Translations under genes and position numbers: made by a program
Shown: in pieces, positions 21,901 through 32,075 of the stretch
How the letters are laid out: each line of letters starts with the position of its first letter
How positions within the stretch are numbered: the stretch's first letter is position 1
Notes under the pieces: model-generated
The model's input: only the letters and a program-made list of their open reading frames with translations
Databases searched by the model: none
Told to the model about the DNA's origin: nothing
Assembly: GCF_963576675.1 (NCBI RefSeq)
Contig: NC_088912.1
Coordinates: 96,749,895-96,813,894 of the forward strand
DNA length: 64,000 nt
Source of the DNA: Euphorbia lathyris
Lineage: Eukaryota; Streptophyta; Magnoliopsida; Malpighiales; Euphorbiaceae
Direction: 5' to 3'

Positions 21901-23443
21901 TTTGGTGTTATCTAAGGTAATTGTTTTTACTGACCATGCAGCCCTGAGATATCTGATGAGCAAACAAGATGCAAAACCTAGGCTGATCCGTTGGATCTTA
22001 CTACTCCAAGAATTTGACATCGAGATCAGAGACAAGAAAGGGGTAGAAAACGTGATAGCGGACCATCTATCCAGGTTAGAGTCAGATCAGCAATCCTTAG
22101 AGCATGGGGCAATAAAGGAAGTATTCCCGGATGAAACACTATATTCGGTAAAAACTCTCCCCTGGTTTGCAGACATCGCGAACTACAAAGTCGGTAACAT
22201 TCTTCCTCTTGATTTAGATGCAAACAAAAGACGTAAGTTTTTGTTTGAAAGCAAACAATATTTTTGGGAAGAGCCCTATTTATTTCGATTCTGCACTGAT
22301 GGCATGATTAGGAGATGTATACCTGAGGAAGAGGTAGAGCCAGTGATTAACATGTGCCACTCTAGGGAACCAGGCGGCCACTTCGGGCCACATAGGACAG
22401 TGGCTAAAATTCTCCAAAGTGGACTTTGGTGGCCACAAATGCATAGTGATGTCAATAATTATATTAAATATTGTGATGCATGTCAGAGAGTAGGGAATAT
22501 TTCTAAGAGAAATGAAATGCTTCAACAAGGCATACTCGTCCGTGAGCTATTTGACGTTTGGGGCATAGACTTTATGGGACCTTTCCCTATGTCACACACC
22601 AACCAATACATTCTTGTTGCGGTTGATTATGTCTCTAAATGGGTAGAGGCCGAAGCCCTACCCACAAACGATGCTCGAGTAGTGATAAAATTCCTGAAAA
22701 AGAATATCTTTACCAGATTTGGTACACCCCGGACTATCATTAGCGATGGGGGATCCCATTTCTGCAATAAGCAGTTTGACACATTGCTCCAAAAGTATGG
22801 CGTAGCCCATAGGGTCGCAACACCTTACCACCCTCAGACAAGTGGTCAGGTAGAAGTGTCAAACAGAGAGCTAAAACGCATTCTTGAGAAAACGGTAGGG
22901 AATGCTAGAAAAGATTGGAGTCTTAAACTGGACGATGCTCTCTGGGCATACCGGACAGCATTCAAAACTCCCATAGGAATGTCCCCCTACCGTCTGGTTT
23001 TTGGGAAATCTTGCCACTTGCCTGTTGAATTAGAGCACAAAGCTTATTGGGCGCTAAAATTTCTAAACTTTGACCCTAAACTTTCAGGTGATCTACGGTT
23101 AACACAACTGCACGAACTGGATGAGCTCCGATATAACTCTTACGAGAATGCCAAATTGTACAAAGAACGAACCAAGCGGGTGCACGATAAAAAGGTACAG
23201 CGAAAAACCTTCCAAAAAGGTGACCAAGTGCTACTCTATAACTCCCGATTGAGATTCTTCCCAGGCAAGCTCAGGAGTAGATGGTATGGACCATTTTCAG
23301 TTCTTGACGCACATCCCTCCGGTATGGTTGAGATCATGTTGAAAGATGGAACCACCCAAAAAGTTAATGGACACCGACTTAAACTTTATCTCGGTAAAGA
23401 CACTTCGGGTGTCCAAATCCTCCGGCTTCAAGATGATCAGTAA
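18995..23443 (+). CDS. Athila-like polyprotein: gag remnant, protease, RT, RNase H, integrase
   Basis: The uninterrupted frame begins at ATG 18995 ([10 protein letters not shown]; an in-frame ATG at 18932 lies upstream) and is about 1482 aa. It opens with a short Gag C-terminal remnant with a Cys/His cluster ([14 protein letters not shown]) and a spacer with TIALRSGKE, but the large capsid (retrotrans_gag) domain of Athila Gag is absent. Then come an aspartic protease ([13 protein letters not shown], about residue 325; ILLGRPF), RT ([20 protein letters not shown]; catalytic FMDDF, about 765), RNase H ([28 protein letters not shown]), integrase zinc finger (H and C residues around GGHFGPHR and CDACQR) and core ([27 protein letters not shown]). 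Catalytic residues appear intact. Without capsid it would need Gag from another copy. Confidence 0.9.
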   Translation: MDNRASNPSMNDLNTKMDFLVASYNQNNQPRIPFCERCGQNHPGRVCHINYYVPRGENVSYLGNHQRYNSEPSTYNYYDQEHTRYPQVPYVAPMDTLPCPHSNSDFYGRQTGYSKGIMTLLKEISVRLAANEEACRTLSDQLATIRQEERECHEAFLLQEEAAQTIALRSGKEVDTLVASPSQIPLSPQVSREPEVVSNPGPASETSASEKAVEKVVRPYTPKLPFPQKQKKANLDKKFARFSEILSRLEINIPLMEALEEMPNYAKFLKDMLSKKKKFGENEIVALTEQCSAIITHKLPPKLKDQGSFTIPCRIGNMHIDRALCDLGASINLMPLSIFRKLGLGEPKPTNMTLQLADRSIARPRGIVEDVLVKVDKLIFPVDFVVLDMEEDDSVPILLGRPFLATGRTLIDVHGGKLVLRVQDEEVTFNVYESMKFPQERSKSCNFVDALIDECVEEVDLDIRNASLELGLGGETCENSSEPFEDLPPEKCYWVKGRKEDLDREIKPKPKTSLEEPPKLELKPLPNNLKYVFLQPPTDLPVIISSLLTVEQEEKLVEVLMEHKGAFGWSIHDIKGIDPKICTYRIFLKEEIKPSAQPQRRLNPNMKEVVKVEVIKLLDAGIIFPISDSQWVSPVQCVPKKGGTTVMENEKGELIPTRKVTGWRVCIDYRKLNEATRKDHFPLPFIDQMLERLAGHEFFCTLDGLSGYMQIPVDPLDQEKTTFTCPYGTFAYRRMPFGLCNAPATFQRCMMAMFSDMVEEFLEIFMDDFNVVGPTFDQCLENLDRVLERCEDKNLALNWEKCQFMVQNCIVLGHKVSGKGIEVDPAKIEVIEKLPPPTNVKLVRSFLGHAGFYRRFIKDFSKITKPLTQLLLKDADFNFNEECMLAFKLLKKKLIEAPIMVSPDWSLPFELMCDASDLAVGACLGQRVDKLFRPIFYASKTLNDAQQNYSITEKELLAVVFAFDKFRSYLVLSKVIVFTDHAALRYLMSKQDAKPRLIRWILLLQEFDIEIRDKKGVENVIADHLSRLESDQQSLEHGAIKEVFPDETLYSVKTLPWFADIANYKVGNILPLDLDANKRRKFLFESKQYFWEEPYLFRFCTDGMIRRCIPEEEVEPVINMCHSREPGGHFGPHRTVAKILQSGLWWPQMHSDVNNYIKYCDACQRVGNISKRNEMLQQGILVRELFDVWGIDFMGPFPMSHTNQYILVAVDYVSKWVEAEALPTNDARVVIKFLKKNIFTRFGTPRTIISDGGSHFCNKQFDTLLQKYGVAHRVATPYHPQTSGQVEVSNRELKRILEKTVGNARKDWSLKLDDALWAYRTAFKTPIGMSPYRLVFGKSCHLPVELEHKAYWALKFLNFDPKLSGDLRLTQLHELDELRYNSYENAKLYKERTKRVHDKKVQRKTFQKGDQVLLYNSRLRFFPGKLRSRWYGPFSVLDAHPSGMVEIMLKDGTTQKVNGHRLKLYLGKDTSGVQILRLQDDQ

Positions 23444-24997
23444 GTTGTCTTCTCCACCCTAACTTTTTACACTCGTATTTCATGATCTATGATGCAATGT
23501 TGGAACTTATTGCATATTTTAAGTGTGAGGAGGAGGGGTAGACAAACTTACAAAAATTGTACAAATTTTTAAATTTTTGTTGCGTCGTGTCTAGTTTAGG
23601 TTTGCGTTTTGGTGTTTTATTTCTGCTTTACTTATGTTTTTGCATGTTTAGGACCTAAAACCGTGAACCTCCTTCGAATCTATACTTCGTTATTTGTCTT
23701 TGAGGGCTGAAAACCGAATCTAAAATTGCATGACAACTAGTTTAGGCGTAGGACACAACTCTTGTATCTGTAAAAACATGAGCTACAGTTTGCATTTAGA
23801 CCCTACTTTTGAAGAAATGCTAAAATCATTACTTAGGTAGATAACTTAAGAATTGAAGGCATGTGATATTAAACTTGAGTTTGGGGAAAACTAGTAAACA
23901 CAAAATTGAAACCCAAAGAATTGTGAGTTGAATTTGAGCCTAAGAGCGAACATCAAAAAGCTCTTTTTCTTGACATTTTTGTGTGAATTCTTTGACTTGT
24001 GGAAGATTACAGATTTTGCACCTAATACTGTGTTGAACCTACATGCAATGATTTGAGAGGATAAACGATGAATCAGCCTCATTAGAATTAACCCTTTTCT
24101 TTACCTTGTTTTTCTTTTTCATCCACTCTAGGAAGCCCCTTTGAGCCGACATTTTTGTAGTTTATAGATTTTTCTTTCGTTCTAACCCGTTTTTGCGAAC
24201 CACAATTTGGTTCGCTACTTAACCTTTGTTTTTGCAAAGCTCGAACTGAGCCTTTGTTTTCTTCTAGCGTTTTATCGTTGTTTATGGCATTATAGTAGCA
24301 AGCCAAAAGGCTAAGGAGTGAATGAGCATCACTATCCCAAAAGAAAAAAAAAAGAAAGGAAAAACAGAAAAAGAAAAAAAAAGGGGAGAAAAGAAAAGAA
24401 AAGAGACGAACAAAAGGGAAGAACTTCATTCCCCAGTTCCTGAAAATAAAAACATCTCAAAAAGAAATCCAAAATAAGGGATGAATAAAGAGCTCAGTCA
24501 CTTCATATTTGCTAAAGCCATTTAAACTCTGTTTTTATAACGCTAGAACGTTTTAACCCTTGTTGTACCTTTAACCCTCTAACCACATTACAACCCCAAT
24601 TAGAGGCTGTTTTTGATATCATCGGAGTCATATAGCATAGTAGAGGAACTCGGATGAACGTGCAAAATCAACGTAGTCCTAAGCAAGAATATAAGCCGAG
24701 AGTAAACACCTTAGCCACCAAAAATTGTGTGAATGAGTGAACTACCTATGGTGAGGTGTTTTACTTAGCGATCCCCTCAAGCTCGTTTAATTGAACATGT
24801 GTCCCTTTACTTAAAACTATGACCTATTGTAATTGAAATACGGCTTTTGGATATCGTGTCTCTACTTTGTATTTCCGAATGCATGTAATTACAGATGCTC
24901 AAAATTGTGTCAAGCACCTAGTCAAACTGGGAAGTTTTCTAGCTTGCTTGTGATGGCGGGTTTAGTTTTTTAGTTTACTTGGGGACAAGTAAAGTTT
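23444..24997 (+). other. Non-coding 3' region of the Athila-like element
   Basis: No envelope-like ORF is visible, although some Athila elements carry one here. At 24335-24430 lies a strongly purine-rich tract of A and G; open frames across it encode only low-complexity Phe/Ser-rich sequence on the other strand. Confidence 0.7.
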
Positions 24998-25013
24998 TAA
25001 GTGCGAGGAGGTT
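24998..25013 (+). promoter_or_regulatory. Polypurine tract of the Athila-like element
   Basis: AAGTGCGAGGAGGTTT lies immediately before the 3' LTR, where plus-strand synthesis is primed. Confidence 0.6.
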
Positions 25014-26617
25014 TGATAGGGGTCAAAAACCCCTATCTTTGGGTACGGTTTTAGGACGGTTTTTAGGTTTATTTGGCTAATAAGCGAGTAATTCTCGCAT
25101 TTAAATGCTTTTGTGTGAGTTAGTTAGAAATTGGAAATATTCTATTTACTTTTCGTCGTTTAGGCTCGTTTTGTGATCAATTTAGGCAAATACGGCCGAA
25201 ATAACATGCATATTAGAATTCCGTTATCTTTTGAAGCTAATTGGTCCGTCAAAAGTCGCACCAAACGAAGCGTTTGCTCAAAATAAGCGATTGACGGATC
25301 AATTTGGCTTTTGGACTAATGCTTTCTGGAGTTTTTATGCGTGTGCAGGTGTAAGTTCGGACGAAAAAGGGTTTGGAAGTCATCCGGCACGGATCGAGCG
25401 CGCTTCGGGTGAAAACGCTCGGCGAGCAGGGCCCCCCGGGCCATTTCTGCTCGCCGAGCAGGCCGCCAGAGGCCTGCTCGGCGAGCAGGGGCTGCTCGTC
25501 GCAATCCTGCTCGGCGAGCAGCCTTTCCTGCTTGGCGAGCAGACCTACGGGAATTGGTCAAAAAGACCAATTCCGCCCCCACGAAGCCACGTTCGGCCCC
25601 ACATCTTCCTACACCAATAAGGACACGAAATTAGGTCAAAACGAGACCCGAGACGCGGCTATAAATAGGAATTTCCAATTGTAAATTAGATATCTTTTGT
25701 TTTTGTAATTTTCTTATCTTCCACCTCGAGAAATCCTCTCCACCTCCTCCAAAAACCTTCAAACCTCCATTGAAGACGCCTCCGAAGCTCCATTCACCGA
25801 GGATTGCTCGAGCTCTATCCTTAAGTCCTAGGAAGACGCCTGCATTGGTTGACAGGTTCCTTGAAAGGGATTTTTCTTATTTTATAACTTGTTTATCCTA
25901 TGATACATGCTATGAATCTTAGGCTTATTGTAACTTCGTGACAATGTTCTCCATCTTTGATTAATATAATAGTTTTGTTTCTTCAATTGTTTTAATGCTT
26001 TGAATCTTTGTCTTACGCTTTGTTTGATTGGTTTAACTCATTCGATAATCCCAAAATCAAGTTGGCACATATTGTGAGCTGAATCTGACCTAGTCAGTGC
26101 CTATAGGATTGACGACCCTATAGAAGATTAAGCCCAAATTACTGAGCCTTAGAGCTAGTTTCGGCCTTACAAGGGAATCACGAACTAGGAACCTTAGGAG
26201 GATAGGTCGGGTTAATCGCCTCGAACACAAGTGACTTAGGTTTTAATTCAATTGTTTAAACAATCTATTTCCATTATCATCGTATCCCTCCATGATCCTT
26301 TAGATGATTGCATTGACAAAAGATCACTTAGGAGTAGTTTAACTTAATTAGGGGTAGAGTAATTTAGTTAGGGTTAGAATAACTTAGTCAGAATTAGATA
26401 ATCTAGTTAGGATTAGTGCAAACCAACCTAGGAGTAGATTAATTAAACAAAACCAACTCAAACCCCTTAAGCCTAGATAACATCCGAGACTTAGTAATTC
26501 GGTACTTGCAGAAATAAATCCTGTGGACGATAACCTGGACTTAAACCCAGAAATTTATTACTTGATAACGACGGGGTACACTTATCCCTTAGTGAGGTTT
26601 CGCAAGAAGCCGCATCA
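25014..26617 (+). repeat. 3' LTR of the Athila-like element (1604 bp)
   Basis: Same ends as the 5' LTR. TATA box at 25660-25667. It retains the segment about 25267-25390 that the 5' LTR has lost, but has a shorter palindromic array. Confidence 0.9.
25418..25545. repeat. Shorter palindromic array in the 3' LTR
   Basis: The same CTGCTCGGCGAGCAG-type units, about six copies. The array is about 100 bp shorter than in the 5' LTR, consistent with loss or gain of repeat units after insertion. Confidence 0.9.
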
Positions 26618-26856
26618 CCTATCACGACAAACATGCCAAACTCGTGGACTTAAACCCAGGAGATCTTGTACTCCGAAAGGCGGACAAAATTCAATCCTTG
26701 GAAGGCAAAGGAAAATTGGGGATCACCTGGACGGGGCCACATAAAATTTTCACCAAAATTGGACCTGCCACTTTCAAGTTCCAAGATATGGAGGGAAATA
26801 CATTGCCACGGACATGGAATATTCAGAACCTCCGCAAATATTTCGCCAGAGAGTAA
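26618..26856 (+). pseudogene. Tat-element integrase, C-terminal part
   Basis: Directly after the Athila-like element and the second CCTAT, the reading frame resumes the integrase C-terminus: HAKLVDLNPGDLVLRK, then WTGPHKI and NLRKYFARE, ending with TAA at 26854-26856. The GDLVLRK and GPYK-like motifs are the usual gypsy integrase C-terminal (GPY/F) module. Confidence 0.85.
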
Positions 26857-27675
26857 AATGTAACCAAGGTCTTGAGTACTCTTTTTCCTTTAGTAAGCTT
26901 TTATCCCATGTGGTTTTTCTTATTAAAGGTTTTAACGAGGCTCACGCATAAGACCAATTTGTTGTAATAAGGCGAATCGCCATTTAATAAAGAGAAATTT
27001 TCATCTTGCAAATTCTTTCTTTGAGCACTTTTCTTGCAGTAATATAAATATTCCAGATTCAAAAAGGGGGAGGCAACAAACGCATTCCCACAGTAGAATA
27101 ATGCTGTCATGGCATAACTACTTTCTCCTCAAAGATAGGAGAACAATCTCAGCGGCGGATCAATTTACCTCAAAGATAGGAAATAATTGATCACCGTCAG
27201 AGACAGAGTTAAAACATTTCTCAAACGTGAGATCTTTACACTCTCGAATACTCTTTCCAAAGAAGAGTCTCAAGTCCTAATGGCGGATCGATTCACCTCA
27301 AAGATAGGAAGCAAATCGATCGCCTAAGGCAGCTTAACTTCCTCTAAAGGAATAAAAGCTTCAAAGCCTTAAAAAAGGTTCACATTCTAGGGTATGGCTG
27401 GCCACCTACCTCGGACCAACAGAATAAATCCTAAAACCTATAAATTTACTTGCTGAAAGATATAAAGCGTAAAGTAAAGATAAATGGTTGCAAAAAGGAT
27501 TAAAATAAATTGTACTCAAGTTACATTTACAAAACTAAACATTCACAGGAATATCCTCCCCAGCACCCTTCTCCAAAGATGCGCCCATGAGGGGAACCAC
27601 ATTCTCCGCAACAGTAGTTCCCTCCGGAGGAATCGTACAATCAATTATAAGATTGTGGTTCTTGTCACCCGCCCC
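26857..27675 (+). other. Tat-element spacer between pol and the antisense ORF
   Basis: Non-coding. It contains repeated short blocks of the kind GGCGGATC, AATTTACC, TCAAAGATAGGA (27120-27320, about three times). No LTR is recognisable here. Confidence 0.6.
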
Positions 27676-29631
27676 CTAGGATGTTTCGCCAAGGACATCT
27701 GATTCCAGATCAACGACCAGCTTGATCTCCTCAGCTGATCCGCTCAGCTCCTTCTGGATTTGATCGCAGATGAAATCCTTAACGTTCGGGATCTTGCGAT
27801 ACTTAAGGCAATCCTCAACCTCGGGAACCACGTACTCTGGGTCCACAAAATAAATTTCGGGATAGGAAAGCTTAATGTATGCCATGATCCGTTCGCCATA
27901 GTAGTATGCACGTTCTCCCGCCAGGATCTCTACATCCAACAAGGCAGCCTTGTGATTCTTAGCATCCTCCTCAAGCTCCCCCATCTTCTCCTTCAGGTTG
28001 CGGATCTCTGCATCTTTACTCTCATTAAGTGCAATGGAGGAAGCAGCATTTGTATTGGCGACGACAATCTCTTTCTCCAGCCTCTTTATAGTTGCCTTAT
28101 CCGCCACCCCTTGGAGGAGATCCGCCTCCGTAGCACACATGTGCGTATACGCCTGTCAAAACAAAGGATGATGTAAGGAACAAGTCTCTTCCTAGAGATC
28201 ACTCTTTCATCAAAAAATGTAAGATAAAGAAAGCTCACCAAAAGGAGATCCCTCTTTCCCATTTTGGCATGGGCAGATCCGGAGAACTTGTTCTGGTTCT
28301 CCTGTACTTCGCCAAGTTGACCGAGGGCCTCGTCAAGATCGTTGAAAATGGACTCATTCCTCAAGGACCCTTTATCACCATATTTGGCGAGCCAATACCC
28401 TCCCAAGTCGGGCTTAACCACCTGTGCAAGAATTAAAAGGCCAAAATTAAGATCCATGGTAAGAAAAGGAAAGACGGTAAAGCAAATATACCTGCTCTAG
28501 TTCCGTTATCGGCTTCTCAGCTCTCATGGCATCTTCCAGTAACTTTCCTCCACCAGAAGCAACGAATCTTTTCTTCTTCTGCAGGGGGGATCCGCAACAC
28601 CTTCAGCAGGACGCTTCCCCGAGCTCTTATGGGGATCCGCCACCTGCGTATCTTTTTGGGCCTCTAGCTCCTTCTGTTATCTACACATCTCTACAAGGGC
28701 GCGACTTGCCTCAGACAAACCCCTAACAAGGGAACAACGAAATAATCAAAGTTCAAGGAAGAAACAAAATTACTTTCATCTAGTTGAGTAAACTTCACGT
28801 AAGTAATTCCATCCTCTTTGCGGTGGATCAGAGGAATGTCATTCATCATGAATTCCAAAGCATCGGCGTACGTCCAAGCATCTGTCCTGATGCTTTTCAT
28901 GAGATCCGCCACCTTCTCATCGTTGTCCGTCAGTATACGTAGATCTCCAGCCATATGCAGAGGTTTGGCATTCCAAACCGACGGAAATCCCAGGGGTTCG
29001 TCCTTTTTCACCTTAACGAAAAAAAAATTCCGTCCCAGAGATGGGCGTTCGACATCTTACCACAGAAAGGCGAGTAAGTTTTGAATTTGGCGAAAGTATA
29101 GAAAGACTCGGATTTACGCTTCGTAGGTTTGTGAAGGGACCGGAAGACTCGAGGATTATAGACTACCCCCAGGTTTGAAGCTAAATAACAGTCTAGAGCC
29201 ATATCCAACCAGTCATTTGGATGCAGCTGGCAGACAGTGATCCCAAAATACTCCAGGATATCCGCCATCATCTTAGGAAGAGGAAGACGGAACCCTCTCT
29301 CCACATGACAACTATATACAGACAGGTATCCTACGGGCGGACAGGCGGGTCGCTGGTGTGCAGTCGCCAACTCAGTCTCGTAATCCTTGATCCATGGATA
29401 ACGATTCGCCAAATCCGCTAGATCCGCGGCGCTCATACGAGACGGAGTAGACTCTGCCCGAGGCGCTTTCTTCCTAATCGGAGTCGAAGAAGAAGCATCC
29501 ATTCCGGAAAATCTCATAGAATCTATCGTCGGAGCAATATGAGTCACGACGGTGGGAAAATTCCGAGTCCTAACCAAACGAGTTCGACGATTCCTACTCT
29601 CCCTCACTGTGTTACACAACTCGTGAGTCAA
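27676..29631 (-). pseudogene. Antisense ORF of the Tat element (Transposase_28-like protein)
   Basis: On the minus strand, opposite to gag-pol, several open segments follow each other: 29631-29008 (contains YPWIKDYETELATAHQRPAC, FRLPLPKMMADILEYFGI), 29011-28691 (HMAGDLRILTDNDEKVADLM), 28457-28086, and 28140-27676, a coiled-coil-like stretch (IKRLEKEIVVANTNAA). The first part resembles the plant 'putative gypsy type transposon' family (PF04195) often found antisense in Tat-group elements. A donor-like GATGAAAGTAATTTT (minus strand, near 28772) hints at introns, but in-frame stops such as the TAA in the stretch after 28740 suggest decay. Function is unknown. Confidence 0.7.
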
Positions 29632-29640
29632 TAGTAATAG

Positions 29641-29754
29641 TGATCATGACTATAATTCAGTATAAAGTTCAGTAGCTTTTATATTACGATTTGAAATTTA
29701 CTTGTCATATCGTAAAAATGGACAAAATTAAGTGGCCATGGATATAATTTACCC
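29641..29754 (-). repeat. Right part of the split MULE-like inverted-repeat element
   Basis: Its reverse complement starts GGGTAAATTATATCCATGG and aligns with 10914 onward. It closes the TE nest on the right. Confidence 0.45.
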
Positions 29755-29977
29755 ATTTTTTCTGATTTTTATTTAATACTGTTATTTTTTTTAATACTGT
29801 TATTTATTTTAATTATGAAAAATTCATAACATCCATGTTTTGTATTTAATTTATCATTTTTGAAAGTTACGAGAGTATAACAGAGCTCATCATAATAGTG
29901 ATTAATGTAGCAAAATAGACATAGAATCTTAATAAAGCTAAAAATACTGAGTTTGAGAGTAACAAGATTTTCATATT
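29755..29977. other. AT-rich spacer
   Basis: No gene or element recognised. Confidence 0.4.
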
Positions 29978-29985
29978 CTTAATAT

Positions 29986-30393
29986 CAGGGGTGGAGACAG
30001 GGGCCCCGGATCCCTCCGGCCGTCGGAACCACCATGACCATGAGTAGTTTCGGCCCCTCTGTCTCTACAAAATTTGAGGCTGTTGAATTAGCATACCAAA
30101 ATTCGCTCAAGTCCTCTCCGAGTCCAAAATTCTAATTTTTTTTTTTGCCTATTAAGGCCTCTCGAAATCTAAATTTCTAATTATTTTTGGCATGTTAGTC
30201 CATCGTTAAATCCAAACTTCTCACTTTTTTTGGAATGTTAAGCCATTCTTAAATCTAAATTTCTAATTTTTTTTATCTATTAAACCCTTTTTAAATCTGA
30301 TTTTTTCTATTAGACACAGATTTAGCAAAAAATTTATTTTTACACACTACGTGTAAAATCGGCCCCAATTGAACAATATTGTATTCGCCACTG
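29986..30393 (-). mobile_element. Non-autonomous hAT-like transposon, 408 bp
   Basis: Plus-strand ends are CAGGGGTGGAGACAGG and ATTCGCCACTG, flanked by a perfect 8-bp duplication CTTAATAT (29978-29985 and 30394-30401). The interior shares GTAGTTTCGG...CCCC and the TAGAAATTTGGATTT repeat with the 1010-bp element at 9427, in reverse orientation, so both belong to one family. Confidence 0.85.
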
Positions 30394-30589
30394 CTTAATA
30401 TGTAGAATTAAAGTGAAATGATTTGATTTTACAAATATTGAAGATTAATTTTGAGTATTTTTTTATTAAAGATAAATTGGTTAAATAATAAAATTGTTAA
30501 AATAAATTTAATGAAACAAAAATACAATTTCAGTTATTTTATTCATATAAATTGATATAATAAATTTACTAATGTTTTTGCCAATTAGT

Positions 30590-30604
30590 AAACGACATAG
30601 TTTT
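30590..30604 (+). promoter_or_regulatory. mTERF-array promoter motif before a pseudogene
   Basis: TAAACGACATAGTTTT matches the motif before the intact genes. GGGTTTTGCC and GGGTTTTGCTTGC follow at 30659-30685. Confidence 0.55.
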
Positions 30605-30815
30605 AGCGCTGCCTTTCACTCTTTCCATGAATCTCTCTTTCCATAAACTTACTAATTAGGGTTTTGCCAATTAGGGTTTTGCTTGCTTCTTCCTAGTTTC
30701 TGAATTTCTTCTGCTGCAATTGGTTTTGTTAGTTCAAATCAGATTATCGACTTCTCTCGTCTCTCCTCTCTATTAAAGGTCAGATTTTTCTTTCGCCACT
30801 CGAATATTAGTGGTC

Positions 30816-31250
30816 ATGTTTCATTTTATCCGTAAAACTCTTCATCTTAGAAATGGGCACAATTTTACATCTCATAACCCATCAATGGTGGTTTCGTTAT
30901 GCTGATAGTCCACACTCTTTTACTGTTTCTTACCTCAAAAAAACATGTCGATTATCTCCTGAATCGGCGTTATCAGCTTCCAAAAGCGTCCAATTTGAAT
31001 CCCCTGAGCAGCCATATTCGGTCCTATCTTCTTTCCAAAACTTTGGATTCTTGGCCGGAGCCTTAAGTTGGTGCCTAAGGCGATTGACGGAATTGGTTGC
31101 AAATGAGCCGATTCGGAGAATCTTGGAGATGAGAACTGAATGTGGTTGCAGGTAAGGGTCTTTTTGGAGGGTCGAAGGAACCAAATCCAAAGCTCCTAAA
31201 ATCCGAAATAAACAAAGAAAGATCTCTGAGAAGCCTGATGCCGTCCTATC
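30816..31250 (+). pseudogene. mTERF pseudogene A (5' part, chimeric)
   Basis: It begins with ATGTTTCATTTTATCCGTAA, the position of the intact starts, and follows the N-terminal region through SYLKKTCRLSPESALSASKSV and SSFQNFGF. At about 31045 it breaks into about 150 bp of unrelated sequence (GALSWCLRRLTELVANEP, then IRRILEMRTECGCR before a GTAAGG donor-like site). It returns to mTERF-like sequence near 31225. Frameshifts near the start also disrupt it. Confidence 0.75.
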
Positions 31251-32075
31251 ATGGTGGTTCCGTTATCACTTAGACACTTTTCAAGCCTGGCTGATAATCC
31301 ACCCTCTTTCACTGTTTCTTACCTCACAAAAATATGTGTATTATCTCCTAAATCTGCGTTGTCAGCTTCTAAAATTGTCCAATTTGAATCTTCTGGGCAG
31401 CCTAATTCTTCTTATCATGTTTCCAAAAGTTCCGATTTTCAAAAATCCAAATCTCTGAAATGATCAAGAAGTTCCCTAAAATGCTACATTGTGATCCGGA
31501 GAAGACTATTTCCCCCATAGTTGAGTTCTTTCTCTCTATAGGAGCTTCAACCCCTGAACTTGTAAGAATCTTCACCAACAACCCCCCGATCTTGAAAAGG
31601 AGCTTAGAAAATCAATTGGCTCGAACTTTTAATATTTTAACTCAGGTGCTCCAATCTAATGGCAAAGCCATTGAAGTGATTAAGCTTAGAAAGGTTGAAG
31701 TTTATAAGAGGTGGATCCAATAAAGATATTACTACAGCCTTCAAAAAGTTCCCATGGTGTATGTCATACTCAGAAGATAAGATAACGGCTGCAATGGATT
31801 TTTATGTCAACAAACTGGGTTTAGAGCCTTCTGTCATTGTGAATTGTCCTACATTACTTGGATATAGCTTGAAGAGGAGGCTGGTTCCAAGAGGTGCAGT
31901 TCTTCAATTTATGTCAACCAAGGGTCTGGTTAAATTAGATTCAAGGATAACTGATATGTTCATACGTTCAGAGAGGCGGTTCTTGGAAAAATATGTGAAA
32001 TGTCATGGAAGCTCCTCATTTGATTAATTTGTATAATCTTTCTGATGAAATCTGGAAAAGATGAAGAATGACAAG
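31251..32075 (+). pseudogene. mTERF pseudogene B
   Basis: The frame runs in three broken pieces: 31251-31463 (SYLTKICVLSPKSALSASKI), 31460-31723 (IKKFPKMLHCDPEKTISP, FFLSIGASTPELVRIFTNNP), and 31695-32027 (FKKFPWCMSYSEDKITAAMD, CPTLLGYSLKRRLVPRG, ERRFLEKYVKCH). About 75 codons between the NQLARTFNIL region and VEVYKRW are deleted at about 31685. A good part of the sequence is still close to the intact genes, so loss is comparatively recent. Confidence 0.85.

Larger units (their letters stand above)
17240..26617 (+). mobile_element. Athila-like Ty3/gypsy retrotransposon inserted in the Tat integrase
   Basis: The 9378-bp element has two long LTRs (17240-18819 and 25014-26617) with TGATAGG...GCATCA ends, a perfect 5-bp target duplication CCTAT (17235-17239 and 26618-26622), a tRNA-Asp primer binding site, one long pol ORF and a purine-rich tract before the 3' LTR. 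Long LTRs, the Asp primer and the [20 protein letters not shown] signature fit the Athila group. The capsid part of Gag is missing. LTRs are nearly identical outside one deletion and a variable palindromic array. Confidence 0.9.
11075..29640 (+). mobile_element. Tat-lineage Ty3/gypsy retrotransposon, decayed and split
   Basis: In order it contains the 5' LTR, primer binding site, gag, protease, reverse transcriptase, RNase H, a second (archaeal-type) RNase H, integrase and a downstream antisense ORF. The second RNase H plus an antisense gene between pol and the 3' LTR is characteristic of the Tat lineage. The integrase is interrupted by the Athila-like element (17240-26617). Stops and frameshifts occur throughout. 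I found no copy of the 5' LTR before 29640, so the 3' end is truncated or unrecognisable. Confidence 0.85.

Noticed and set aside
24088..24429. A 113-aa minus-strand ORF rich in Phe
   Set aside because: It is the complement of a purine tract, low complexity only.
25231..25684. Open frames in the 3' LTR
   Set aside because: Same cause as in the 5' LTR.
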